The notes under the pieces were generated by a model, which ran no database searches, was not told where the DNA came from, and saw only the letters and a list, made by a program, of their open reading frames with translations. 64,000 bases of DNA from Phoebastria nigripes. Lineage: Eukaryota > Chordata > Aves > Procellariiformes > Diomedeidae. The stretch lies in contig JAYKAV010002976.1 in the NCBI GenBank assembly GCA_035582835.1, forward strand, positions 193,639 through 257,638. Reading direction: 5' to 3'. Shown piece by piece: positions 50,301 to 63,522 of the stretch. Within the stretch, counting starts at the first letter, position 1. The number at the start of each line of letters is the position of its first letter. The translations under genes and the position numbers were made by a program.

Positions 50301-52146
50301 AAAAAAATCCAACAACACACAACATAAGAAAACTATCCCCTTGTTAGTCAGACTCCCTGAAATGGAGATATTTCTTCTACCTGGAACAAAGTTTGTCATG
50401 CCATGCAGGGGCTGCAGCCTGCCAGAGATAGTGGGACAGCCATGGACCGCAGTGCCCAGGCAGCTACCACTGTGCAGTGCAAACAGCAGTACATTCATCC
50501 TATGGAAACCGTAAAGCTCCAGCAGGTGTTCCTGAGAAACCATAATGCTCCTCCTTTGCTCACCTGAATAATCAAAGGAACCATTTTAATAAAGTCAAGC
50601 AAACTGTGCAGTGTGACAAGCTTTGTAAGAAAACAATCTTAGTATAAACAGCTTCTGTCTGACAGAATAAGCCCTGTTTGCCAAAGTTTCATGCCGCTGC
50701 CTAGCTAGTCCACTTTGTGGCACAGACTCATGAAGAGAGCATTTTTTTCCATGTTTGCCACCTGGCCTCCCAGGAATTAGGTGAGGGAGATGGGAGAGAT
50801 TTATTACAGAAATTTTGATAAATGAGCAGACAGCTACAGCAGGCCTAGAAAAGCTACTCAGGCTTTTTTACAACTTTTTTCTAATTTGTATTCTTTTGGG
50901 ATACCTTACACATCTGCTACTAAATAGGGATTCCTCTGGCCTGCCAAATAAGCCATTTAAATTAGCATACATTTACATACATTGACATACAAATTGGCCC
51001 CACTGTCATGCTTGGATATGGTCTTGTCTGAATTCACCTATCAATATTATCAGCTGAATTATTGTTCACTGACACTGCTGGGCCCACTCCTGTAAAGTTT
51101 CTGAGCCCTTTTACAAGGTGTTTCACTAAGTTACAGACAAGGGGCTTTAGCATTTCATGTAATTAGATATCAGTTTAGTAAATGCTTTATTTTCCATTTC
51201 CATTCTTACATAAGCAATACCGTCCATTAATTTTAAAAAGGGCATTAAGGAACAACTTCTAAAGANAAAACATTCTAAAATCAGAAAGAGTTGTGAAAGA
51301 ACTGACTGAGGAGATTTCTGTACCCAGCAATGTTGGCTATGTGTGAACTGTCATTAAGTTACACATATGTAACTCAGTTTTGCTTCAGTCAATCCCAAGC
51401 TGTCAGACTCAATGAGGAGCCCATACTGGAGTCAATTTTGGAGAATGGTAATCGTATGCGAAACAGGAAAGGTCAGATTAGGTGATGCATTATTCATTAT
51501 AGCCTTAAACTTTGGCTGCATGAATCTCTGACATATTTAGATGTAAAGCATTTATCAGCACTTTTAGGTTCATTCTTCCATTCAGATTTATAAAGACTGA
51601 ATATACACATAGCAATGCTTCAAGAAACATAAAAAGGTCAACATTAAAACATTGTCCCATTGATTCGCACTTTCCTGTGCTTACTGAATTACTGATCTAG
51701 AAAGTTACATGTATTTATGAAAGTTGTTATGAATAACACTTCATGACTTTGTGTTTTTCAAAAGTAAATAATATTAAACAATGCTTGCTTTGGGCGTCTT
51801 TTGGTAATACATATAAGATACAGCATTTAATCAATTTTTAACAATTTGCCCTTAACAGAAAAATCATTAACTTTGGGGATTTATTGGATAAGTAATTTAC
51901 TTGGAAAAATTGTAGAGTGATTCCTGTTTTGTCAATGACCGTTACAGACTTGGCATGAATCAGGACTGCAATCACGAGTTTCTAGAAAGAGTATAGTTTT
52001 ACATTTCCTTTTCAGTAATAGTAAATCCAGTTAAAGAGCTTCCCATGTTTCTCTCCCTGTCTCTGTTTCCACCTCTCTGCTGCAACTCACAGCCTGTTTG
52101 AGCTGATACAACTGTTTGTGGGGTATGCTGTAAAATTGATAAATGG

Positions 52147-52194
52147 AATAAACCTTCTAGGGTTAAGAAGTCAAAAAAAAAAAAAAAAAAAAAA
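52147..52194 (+). repeat. AATAAA followed by poly-A (retroposition signature)
   Basis: An AATAAA at 52147-52152 is followed 20 bases later by 22 consecutive A. This spacing is that of a polyadenylated mRNA 3' end copied back into the genome. I did not recognise the preceding sequence (about 52010-52145) as any known gene, so only the tail is supported. Confidence 0.55.
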
Positions 52195-55100
52195 GGAATA
52201 TAAACAACTAGATAGATATTGCCACATGGACTGGGAAAAATAGCCAAACGTGTCTCATGAGGTAGAAAAATGCAGTACTCATTGATTTGAATTAGAAATT
52301 ATGTTAAACAGAGAAGAAAGATTTAGTATCCACTATAATTTTGGAACATGATTACAAAATTGGATATTGAATTGTAACAAAATACAGACCCTTCCAGTCC
52401 TCTATCTTGACTATAGTAAAGTTAACATTGCACATGGAATATAAATGTTAAAGCAAGAAATACAAAAGCACCAACTACAAACAGCAGGATGCAGCAAATT
52501 GACTTTCCTATTTTTGGAGAAATTTAAGATGAAGTTTAAAAATTGCCTTGGTTAAAACAAAAGCATGTTACAATAGCTACATAGAAGATCATGGTGAGCT
52601 ACTGACGGATTTGGCTGAGTAAAACTCAGTAAAAACTGGGTGAGGAGAGAAGCGTTAGTGGGATTGTCTGAATCCACCAGTTCCCCCCCGCTGGTGATTC
52701 CCCAGGCTGGCTCTGCCCTGCCGAGATGCCTATTCGAGAGGAAAAACAAACCTCAGGCACCGTGAGGGGATTCAGCCTGCCTCGGTATGGCTTAAAGAAA
52801 CCCAAACGGTTTGGAAAAATACAAGCCAGATAATCTTGACAGATATTAGCCACCAGATAACCTGACCTTTACTTCTACGTATTTAGGAGTCAAGAACTGG
52901 CTGTTTATTCACTTCAGTGAATACTGTGGTGTATGTATAGATGGTGCTTGTAAATAACAGCCATCTTTCCTAACCACCACCTTTTATTTTACAAATATAC
53001 AAGAGTGAGTTAGAGGCCTCCATATTTCCATTTAATTTTATTATCAGAGAGAGAAGCCCAATTATTGCCATAGTACTTTTTTGCTTTTCATCCTTGAAGA
53101 TGCAATAGTAGTCCTATGAGAATATTTTCTTTGCCTACTCAGCTTCCAAGTCAGTATATTAAAACGCCATGGACAGAAATATTTCTAAGAGAATATACAA
53201 AGACACCAGCCTCACCTTTCTGAGTATTTCTGAGGTGTCTGAGTTCTCTTCTTTCTAAAATAGCTATCATTCCTTCAGGAAGTATTTTCTTGATTAATTG
53301 ATCCAGGCCCATCCATCTAACTTCAGCAGAAAAGGCTGAAATAAATACCTTTCAAATTCTTTTACAAAATTACACGGAATGTAATTTAGCAGATAATCAT
53401 GAATTTACACAAAACATCTATAAAAAAAAGTCACTTTATTAGACAATTTTTGGGCTCAGTAAACCATCTTCAAGAATCTCCAAACCTGTACTAAGTAACC
53501 AATTGTTGCTGTTTCACTGACTCAGCTGACAGACATAGCTTTTACTGCATTAATATTCTAAAAATTCTTCCATTCTTTCAATTTTACAGAAACCATCCAT
53601 CAGTATCACTCACAACAATACTGCCTGAGATGCTATCCTAGCATTCAGCTATAATTTCCAGAGGTACTGGAAATAGGTTTGTCAGGCTAATAATTCATTA
53701 GTTGCTAGACCATATCAGTTGTGTTGTTCACAACCATTGAGGCTTTTCTGGGGGAAAAGATGGTGCACCAGCTTCATAGCTACCTTGTGGTAGTATAAAC
53801 CTATATAACTAGTAGTTTTACAGCTAAGTTTCTATTTGCATTTTCACACCAGGGTGCAGCAGCTGTACCAAATCCATCACTCATGGAAAGTGGAAGACAT
53901 TCTCAAGATCACTGCTGATAACAAATACACATCATATGGAGGAGGCTCAGACTATATGAGGATGAGTGCCCAGTAGTTGATGGTTACTTCATAGTTTTTT
54001 ATCATTGGCCAGTTGTGGATAATTTCATTCTATTTTACTGGGACTATATCAAGCAGAATTCAAAGACTGTATTGAATGCAGTGAATAACAAGAGAGGTAA
54101 CAGACACTTCAAAGACTTAAAAGAAATAAGCCCACATTTTATCTTCATGAGTTTAGTATGCAGCTTCTGTAAAGGTCTATGTTTAAATACAATAATACTT
54201 TGATGGGACTTGCTTTCTCTGCTTGAGAGCTGGATCTCTATTTTGTACACTTTAAAGTATCTAAATGCTAATAAAAATATCTTTGGGAAAGAAAATTCCC
54301 ACTAGAACTTGCATATTAAGTTAAGCCTTTCTACCAAGAATATTATTAAATCCCACTAAACCCTATTTCCATTCAGTCATCAGTAGCTCTGTGCGTAAAT
54401 AGATAGAAAGAATGCTATAAGGTATTATGTTTGTGAAAGAACTATCAGCTATCATTCTTGGCTCATTCTTTAGCAACAAAATAATGATTCTTAAAAAATC
54501 AGTTTTAATCTCCCTCAATCAAGAGGTTACTGACAATACTATTTTAAATCACATAAGTACCTTTAAGAACTTCAGCAAGATCAAACCATGAGAAAAAATC
54601 CTGGAGATGAGCACTTATCTTACTGTAACTTGCTATGTTAGTAGCATAATGGTCAGGAATACAGAATGAGGGATTAGATCAGATTTGCCCCAAAATACTC
54701 TGAACATTGGTGGAAAACAAAAGATGTCAATAAACATATAGAAAGATGTATGAGAAGAACTTGTGTATTTTTTTTTGTATGTGTGAATGGATGAACTTAC
54801 CCAACAGGAAGAGAGATTTCTTCTGAAACACTTCTTTGAAAGGAGAAGAAAGCAGATGTAAGATATAAAATATTTCAATAGCTTTAAAACAAATCCAGGT
54901 CAAACATGAAAAGACACTTTCACCCCAAACATTCTTGCACACAGAGATTTAACTTGTAGAATAATATGATACTTCTGAATAATATCTTGCTTCTGAACTA
55001 CTAGTGCAAAGCTAACATATTTCACTTCATGTAAGTAAAGGAGAGAGACTTGGTTTGTCATTATGAATGAAAGGGAGTTCTTAACCTTATGAAGAATGTA

Positions 55101-58100
55101 ATTCATCCAACAATTGCATTAATTGGCAGGAATTAGATGCAACACAAACAACATATTGGGAATTGCACAGGAACTGGTAGACACATGTTGATAAGCAGCA
55201 GGAAGCTATCTTTCCAACTGCAAAAGTCACTGACTTAAGTGTCCACAGGGATTCTTCCATCAAGGTAAGTGGAGGAGTCCATTTCTGGACTACCAGCAAC
55301 AAACTGTTGGCATCCATTCTTACAACCCATTTGTCAGCACTTTCTTCCAGGAGGTCTTAGCCCATTCATGTCACTCGCATGCCGCTTCAGGGACCAGACA
55401 CAGATTAACTCACCCTCTGTCCCTGCTCCTCAACAATCGAACTTGGTGATAGTTCACACTAAGAGAAAGTTAAGTCCTTGAGGGTGCCTTAAAACTATCT
55501 TCCCATAGGTCCTGCCTCTGAGCCTACACATCCTACTTTAATACTTCAACCTTAATTACTATTTCCATAGCTTCCCTCAAAGCCCGAAGGGAAGAGTGTG
55601 CCTAATCCTGGCATACTTCTCTGTCTTTAGCCAGCCAAACCTGTACTCACTCAGGATAGATCCTGAACCAGGAAAATATTCCATGTTGGCTGTAGAAGAA
55701 AGAGAACAGATCGAGATTTAGTCATCACCTCTCAGAATCAGGGGGGGCAGACTCAATATTCAGATGTCATTAAATTTATATATATTTTGAAATACTGCAT
55801 TTGTTTCACTAAGATTTGAGATCCTTAATATACTTTCATGGAAACTGCCCATCAGAATGCCAGAAAATTCTCAGAGAAAGTTAATTTACCTCGCCTAGGG
55901 CAACTTTTTCTGATTTAGCAATTTTCCAGTCTGATACGGGCTTCAGAACTTGTGCTGCTAACTGTGTGCTACACGCACTGACGACTTCGGGGGTTCTGGA
56001 AAGAAAATATTGGGTTTGGTGCTATTCTTTCTTCTCTCTAAGGATATTTGCTCACCTCAGTGGCCTTAGAAAATACTCAATTCAGTACCAATACTGAAAG
56101 AGCATTTTGTTTCCAATAATGCAGTGATGGTGGTTGCACAAGCAGTCTACCTTTGCTGCATGAATAATTTGGAGCCAAATACATTTCTTGTTCACAGAGA
56201 CTGCAGGTTAAAAAAATCTCTGTGGATGTACATACAACAACTCTAGTGTAAGTCTTCAGCTTTCTGAGGAATTTCCTTATGGCATTTTCTATAGTGTCCA
56301 CTTTTAACAGCCCTTTCCCACATACTATAGCAATTTCAAATGCTCTGTCTTTATATATGGCTATATTTAGGTTCAGACGAACTTTCCCAGTTTCTTCACA
56401 TTTGCTAGCAACAAGTATTTTCAATTAATGTTGAGGGGATTTTTAGTTTGTTTCTAAGACCATATTGACAAGACAGAAGTGGTGGATTTTTGTGCTTTTA
56501 TGGAATTCAGACTACACATGACTGAAAATTACAATGAAAGAGAGCACATCATACCACACAGGAACACCACGTACAGTAATAAATCAGATTATTCAAGCAG
56601 CATAAAAGCATCAGACCTGAATTTAAACCTACATTATTTGTTTAGCCTAGAAAACATAATTCAATAATATGTGCTGTTGGAGATAAAACCCTGAAGGAAA
56701 TGGAGCTTTATTCTCTAAAATACCAAATGAGAAATGAAACAGAGATGTGCCAGTGTGTGTGATTTCAAGAGCAGCCCTCTCCTTCCTGAGTTCAATTTAT
56801 ACTGTTCTAGATGGACCAACTTTTAGACTATTTCCTTCAACAGTTTCCAAATTCATAAGACTACTAAAAAACAAAAGTGCAGCAGCTGATAAGATGATTG
56901 GGTGATAAGATACAAGCAAACTGTATAGTTTACAGGCTATTTCAAAGCAAATCAATGAAGACTAGGATGCAGAAAAGAACAGAATTTGCTTCTGCCAAGT
57001 CCAATGTAAGCTGTACTACTTAGCCCCACACCCATGCCTAGTTCATAACGAAACAAAAAGTTACGTTGCCCTCAACAGGAAAACTGCTGGGAATTAATAC
57101 CTTCTGATTATGTGCATCATATGTGTTGCAAAATAGCACCACAAACACCTTCAATTTAGACCTGCAGGGACCCCGTGTTGGCTGTGGATAAGTTATTTTC
57201 TTGCCATACCCAACAGCCAGAAGTAATACAACATAGGATTCAATGATGTAGGGAATCACTACCTGAACAGAACACTCATGGAAATGTATTACAACTGTAT
57301 TAAAAACTACCAAAATTTAATGCCTACCATCTTTTTCTGAATTAAAGCAATCGTCTCCATCCTTCTACCTCTTCTAGTTTCTGCCAGGAGGTAACGCAGA
57401 CTCTTACAACTATCAGATAAACGTTGGATAGGTAGGATAAATATGTCTTAGCACTTTTTCAAGCCTTTTTCAAGTATTGGAGAAGCAGAGAAATAAGTCT
57501 GATAGCTACAGGAAGCATCATAGTATAGATAGAAACATGAGAACCTGAAGTTCCATACCTTGAACAGCATTGATCATGGGGATAAATAAGACAAATAGAT
57601 TAAATGTGCACTGTAATGTCAATTATATTCATAAAATGAGAAGTCCAGTGAAGGTTAACTAATACTGAAGTCCATTCATTCACTTCAGTGCACTGCAAAA
57701 TCATCAGCTGTGATTACTTTATGCATTCCATTAACATAGCTAATTTATTCTACAAGGTGTCTGGTTAAATGAAATTAATTTATCAAAATACATAGTTAAA
57801 CTGTAATTGACAGTATTTTTGACTGCGACTACAGCAAATCTAGATTTTTTTCACCAGTACTTAGGCTCAGATAAACGTTTATAATCCTCCCCTCCTAAAG
57901 CTGTGACATTTTTCTATTCTGACCTTTATACAGCATTTATGATGGATAGACATTGCATTGACAGTACGACCATACATAAATTTAAAATGTCACAGCATGA
58001 AGAAAAAATAATATATTAAGACTAGTCAGAAAAAACTGCCACCTACTGTATCTCTTCTTTTCCCTTCTTGCTTTCTTTTTCCCTTCTTTGAACTAGAAGA

Positions 58101-61100
58101 GTCAGTAGCTCTATGCTCTTAAAATACCTGGCTTTCTTTAGAAGATTACATGCAAATTATTTTGCAAAGTCAAAGTGTCACAATCATTTTTCATTTATGG
58201 AAAAACAAAAGAGAAATTTACAATATCTATATGAGTAGATAGAGAGACAAGCTGTATTCTTTACTTTTCCCTCCATGAAATACTAAATATGATTGAAAAA
58301 TAAGTGTTATTTAGCTATGTAATATCTGGTGATAGACAATAAAATTATTGTATTGATCAAATTACAAGGAGGAATATTTAGCAGCGTTTACTTTGATTCC
58401 TTTTAATCTAGCTAGTAGTTAGTGTTGTGTGTCAAACAAAAAACAGAATAAATCCAGACTCAATCAATGTTTTCTCTAACAAAATCCATTTCTAATTAAC
58501 CAGATTTTCCTGCACTCTAGACTGCCAGCACCAATTTGGTTTTTGGCAACTGCATAGTGTCTTTCCTGCATTTCTGTGCTTTGATATAGAGTGCACAACA
58601 GAACCTTAGGCAGTTTAAAATTCACTTCTGCAAAATAACAAAGAGGAGGATGAGTACCTGCCTTAGCTATGGAACAAGGAGTGCTTTGCAATCATGTCCT
58701 CATACAGCAGACTAAAGACATCAGGCAGGTTACCCTCTGTTATCTCTTCCTTCATGACCTCCAGTCTACTCTGAGTCCTGTTGTTTTTCCCTAACCCATG
58801 GTTAGCCTCTCCAGGGCAGGTTTCCTTACATGCAGTGCGAAGTAGTATACATGTATGCTAAACATTACAACCTGGAATTCCCATGTCATTGTAGAGAAGA
58901 AAGGATTAAAGAGGATGAAAGAGGAGAAAATAAATGCTGCCTTCACTTCACTTTAATTCCCATTTACACATAGAACCTGAGGGCTACAAAAGGCAAAACA
59001 GATCAGATAAATTAATGAAGAATAGCCATCCATATATATGTGCCATGCCATACCTCCTCCCAGAGACACTGCCTCTTGCTCCTCCTGTCCTGTGAAGACA
59101 GTGGACAATACACAGCTTTGTATCATTATCTCTTCACTCATATTTCAGTAGGTCAATAAAGACTAAAAGACTCTTTGTTCCCTACTTCCCTACAGCTAAA
59201 CATTGATTTACAGTCACTAGAGTAGGTCTGTCAGTCTCTGTGCACATCGCTGGTTCTGCATGATAAAGGCACTTTTTGTAGGCAGTGAAAGATTTTGTTA
59301 GGCCTCATCAAATGGTGTGAAGATGTTGGAAGTCTCTGTGAAACACAGCACGTTGTTAAGCATGGATTAAAAATAAATATGTGGCAAACTTCAAAAATGC
59401 CTACCTGTTTTCTGGGAATTGAAATTATATTTACATTTCATAGCTGTGGTTGTACAGCATGTGTACACTTACTAACTTTTGGGATATACTACACAGATCA
59501 TCTTTCATCTACAGAAACAGACCTGTGGAAATAGTTACAGTTTACTGTAATTATATATCTCTTACAGAAGTTTTCTTGCAGCAGATAGGAATTATTGAAG
59601 TTATATCCCATAATATGTCAATGGAAATGCTTCCCCCAAGTGGACTGTGGGAAAAACATTTCACTGTTAGTTTTCTAATAAAATAAATAACTGAACATCT
59701 GATGTTCTGATTCCCTAATTGAGAAAGGAGAATAGTTCATTCTTACTGGCAATTTACCTGTTACATTTCATAGACCTGTATTTCAATTTCACTTACTAAA
59801 TGATGACATGTCAAATGTAAATTGCAAATGTGGGGTTTTTTTGTTTATACATATGCTTATTAAGATATAGATTGAAATTAATATCCAGGTTTTCCAAACA
59901 AAGTAATTAATTGAGCATTACAGAAGCTGAATACTCATCCAATTCATGTTTGAAAGATAACAGAAAAGCAGTCCATGCAAAATTTTCACAAGTTTCAATT
60001 CTGTTCCCTCCCCACCAGCATTTAGAAGAAAAGGGAGAGATTGAAATATTTGTTTGGATGGATAGTCTTGTCTGATATCTATTGTCTATTTTCACAGGCA
60101 TCTGAAGTATTTTGAAAATTCAAAGCCATTAAGAATAATACCTGTAAGTCTGTTGACACACTCAAAATCCAGATATTTTATAAAAGAACTTTCTGCATAT
60201 AGTTGCATCACAGCAAGTCCTTGAGGACTTCTGCTTTTTCCTTTCTGGCAGCACCGTACATATATGTTGCAATATCTGCATATTAGTTAAATCACGATTT
60301 CAAGAAAAGCATGTCTTTTGTTATGCAACCACAGTAGACCATGGGTTTTTCCTATTAGACCATAAACTTTATATTCAGATGTATGCTCAAGCTACACCAT
60401 TATGAGAGTGGTTAACAGATACACTGGCCAAAAGCCACCACACACAGAAGAGCAGAGATGCTGGAGAGAAGTATTCCATGTGAAATCTCTTAGATCCCTC
60501 ACTCTGTCTGCATAGGAATCAGAGCTGGCAAACCTTATTTCTGGAATTCAAATACGGTATATTGGAAATTTTTATCCACAAAGAAAAAAAAGTCACAGTT
60601 ACCTATGACTTCATAATGTAATTGTCAGATATGTACAGAAACAATACAGAACTGACTCCTTAAGCTAGCATGGTTACCCTGCAAAGGAGTCAGATCCATA
60701 ATAAACAGCTATATAAAATGCACTGTTTTGGTTCCTCTGGAAAAGCACCTCTGTTGCTGCACATATCTGCACACACTCATGCTATTTTTCTAATTATTCA
60801 AATCTAAGATCATGCAAAGCAATATCATTAATATTCTTACAATAGACGTAAGAATTTTTGTAGAGGAAAAGNACCATATGTAAATACTCACTTTTGAATG
60901 ACACTGAGAAGCAACGTTATAACAATTTTGGAACTAGTTTGAATGTTCTCTGGCTATCCTCCCATGGCTGAACACAAGAGTGGGAGCAGAGATGTGATAA
61001 ATTTTGGATTTTACTATTCACTTAATTATTGAATCTAGCATTTATCCTAACGCCTGTCTAGGAGGTATTAACTTCCTTACTAGTGAAAGAATAAATTGCA

Positions 61101-61358
61101 CTTCATCAGGAGCTAAACCTCAAATAGCACATCAAACAAGGCTTTCGGTTGTTGAAATTTTCCAATCTGACTTCTGGAAACTGTGTTACATCTGATTTTT
61201 GGTGATTGGGGATGAACTCCATGGAACGCATTACATCAAATGCTTAATTGGTGGGAATTAGCACAAGTCTACAGATGTCAAAGGAGCAGTATCATGATAG
61301 TGTCACTTTACCTCCCCCAAGTTCCTGAGCCTTTAATTCACAATATGTAGTCAAACGC

Positions 61359-61379
61359 AAAAAAAAAAAAAAAAAAAAA
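61359..61379 (+). repeat. Poly-A tract
   Basis: A run of about 21 A with no recognised element or polyadenylation signal just upstream. Confidence 0.85.
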
Positions 61380-62420
61380 TTGCTAAATATCTGCTTCCAA
61401 AATGCAAATTCTAATAAAAAAATACTACCCACTGAATCCACTATGACTTTCTAAAGTTTATGTGAGTGCAAAAATTGGCCTACTATTCATTTTTCATTAG
61501 AATATTTTCAACTTAAGACAGAAACATTCACATTTCTATAGCAATCCTTTCAATTTCATCCCTCAGTAAATGAAAAGACCACATTCAAGTATTCAGCTGG
61601 TTCACCAACTATACAACAGTTCAGTCTGTACAGAATAACTATTAAGGATTCCAGTTCTCTTAATTTAACCATGCCAAAGTAGCTTACAAGCCTTCAAGAA
61701 TATCTAACAAATAATAATTCAACAGGGTGAATACAAGGGTCCAAGGAAAGTGCTAAGGTATTTTATAAGAATAACATAGCTATTTGAAGAAACAAAACAG
61801 CTTGATGGTTTCATTAATTTAAACAGTTCATTAGCTTTTCCATAGGAAAAGAAATCCATTAGCATTAAGAACATAAAGAACATTTTTAAGGGTGAGAGAC
61901 AACTGCAGCCACACTGTTAGCAAACAGCTGAAAGCGCTAGTTAGGGCTTTCTCAATTTTTCCCATTTGTGCCTCAAATATGCATATATGCCAACAGCAAT
62001 TATTTCAGCAACATACAGTGTCTCCTGTGTGCCTGATATAACACAAAATACCCATCTCATTCTTAGTCAATGTTTATTCATTTCCTCTCAGTTTGCATAG
62101 TTGAATGAAATGTTAGTTTCACGCATAACAAGAATTGTTCCAAACCTCCAGACAAACATGTTGCCTTAAGTACAAAGGAGAATCTTTAACAAGGTATTTC
62201 AGAGGCACCTCATCTCCAGTGTATTGCCTATGAAACTACTCTGCTTCTTAAATCTGCTCATCTACCACATACACAGGCATCATATATTTCACTGTTCATG
62301 TTCTTTGTTCATCACACAGGTATTGAGCTTTAAGAGGCCAAACTGATTCTGAGCTTGTAAGGGCAGTCCCATTGATTAGACCACAAGCATAGAAGCATAG
62401 ACTCCCTCAGGATAAGGAGT

Positions 62421-62448
62421 GTAGAGAAGCACAGTCGTGCTTCTCTAC
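62421..62448. repeat. Perfect 12-bp inverted repeat with 4-base loop
   Basis: GTAGAGAAGCAC is followed by AGTC and then its exact reverse complement. One more A-T pair extends the stem to 13. It could form a stable DNA cruciform or RNA hairpin. Too short for a microRNA precursor. Confidence 0.85.
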
Positions 62449-63522
62449 AACTCTGTTGGTTTTCCAAGTGTGGAAAATCATAGGCTGACAATGAGTTAGA
62501 AAAGAATTAAAACAGTAAATCCAAGGTCCAAATCAAAGACAGGGATATAATCAGTGTCACAGCATATATTGTTTCTTGGGTTAGAGACATACATAAGAAA
62601 ATATGTTTAGAGCAAATAAAAACTCTAAAATTTGATATGTTCATNCACTGAATATTAGTGATCATATGCGACGTTCCATTAAAATCTGTCCTACTACTGA
62701 TATCCCATAGACAGAGTCGATGCAAATGATTTACAAGTAAAATTTTTTGAACTTAATGTTTTCAAACACCTACTGAAGCCAGTCTCCATTGACGTTTCCT
62801 TGTAGACAAGTTTTCAATGAATAAAACTAGTAATATTGGCAAACTGTACTACCAAGACATCTTAGCAATGTCTGAAGTGAATTGGATGTGTATTTCCCAT
62901 ACTAGCAAATCATGCATCGTGCTGAAAACAACTTTTGTATAGCATTTTTTATTTGTATCAAACATTATTGCTGAAAAATCTTCCTACATATGTAAGGCAC
63001 CTATATCTGACTTTCTGCCTTTAGGTCAAGCATAACGGATAGTGTAAAAATATTCCTGACCCTAGACTCCATGCACAGAAATTAATTCAAAGTAGTAAAA
63101 CCACTAAACATTGCCAAATCCTGATTACACCTCATTAAAGTAAAACGATTTTAGCCAGTTCTGCCTAGATCCATCCCACCTCTTTAAGCACCTAAACAAA
63201 ATGATTAACCTAGAAACATGGTGATCCTAAACTGTGTATATATATCAACTCACCTAATCCNTCAGGACAACAACTTCAGGGAGCTCTAATCCTAAATTTG
63301 GTGCTGCAGTTACCTGCCTAGGGATAGGTGGGCTTAACTGATCTCCCATCTGCATCAGTACAAGATTCAGGGCACACGTGTATATTCAGTCAAGGTGTCT
63401 GCTGGTGTCCATGTTTTGTGGCTAGCCCCCTTGAAAGGAATTGTGGAATTATTTAAAGCACCAAGAAACTGTGATGGTGAGAACTGTTCACATTCAACTC
63501 GGGACACTGTATATTTTGCTAC

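Larger units (their letters stand above)
42311..63522. other. Downstream region with no recognised gene
   Basis: Over 21 kb of AT-rich sequence after OLFM3 in which I recognise no protein, RNA gene or intact transposon. Contents worth noting: a 22-bp tandem duplication (44262-44305), an AATAAA plus poly-A block (52147-52194), a poly-A run (61359-61379) and a perfect 12-bp hairpin (62421-62448). Several exon-like minus-strand segments are treated in the findings. Confidence 0.5.

Noticed and set aside
53845..53976. About 40 open codons after a CAG acceptor on the + strand, ending in TAG
   Set aside because: Looks like a small terminal exon, but no upstream partner, homology or polyadenylation context supports it.
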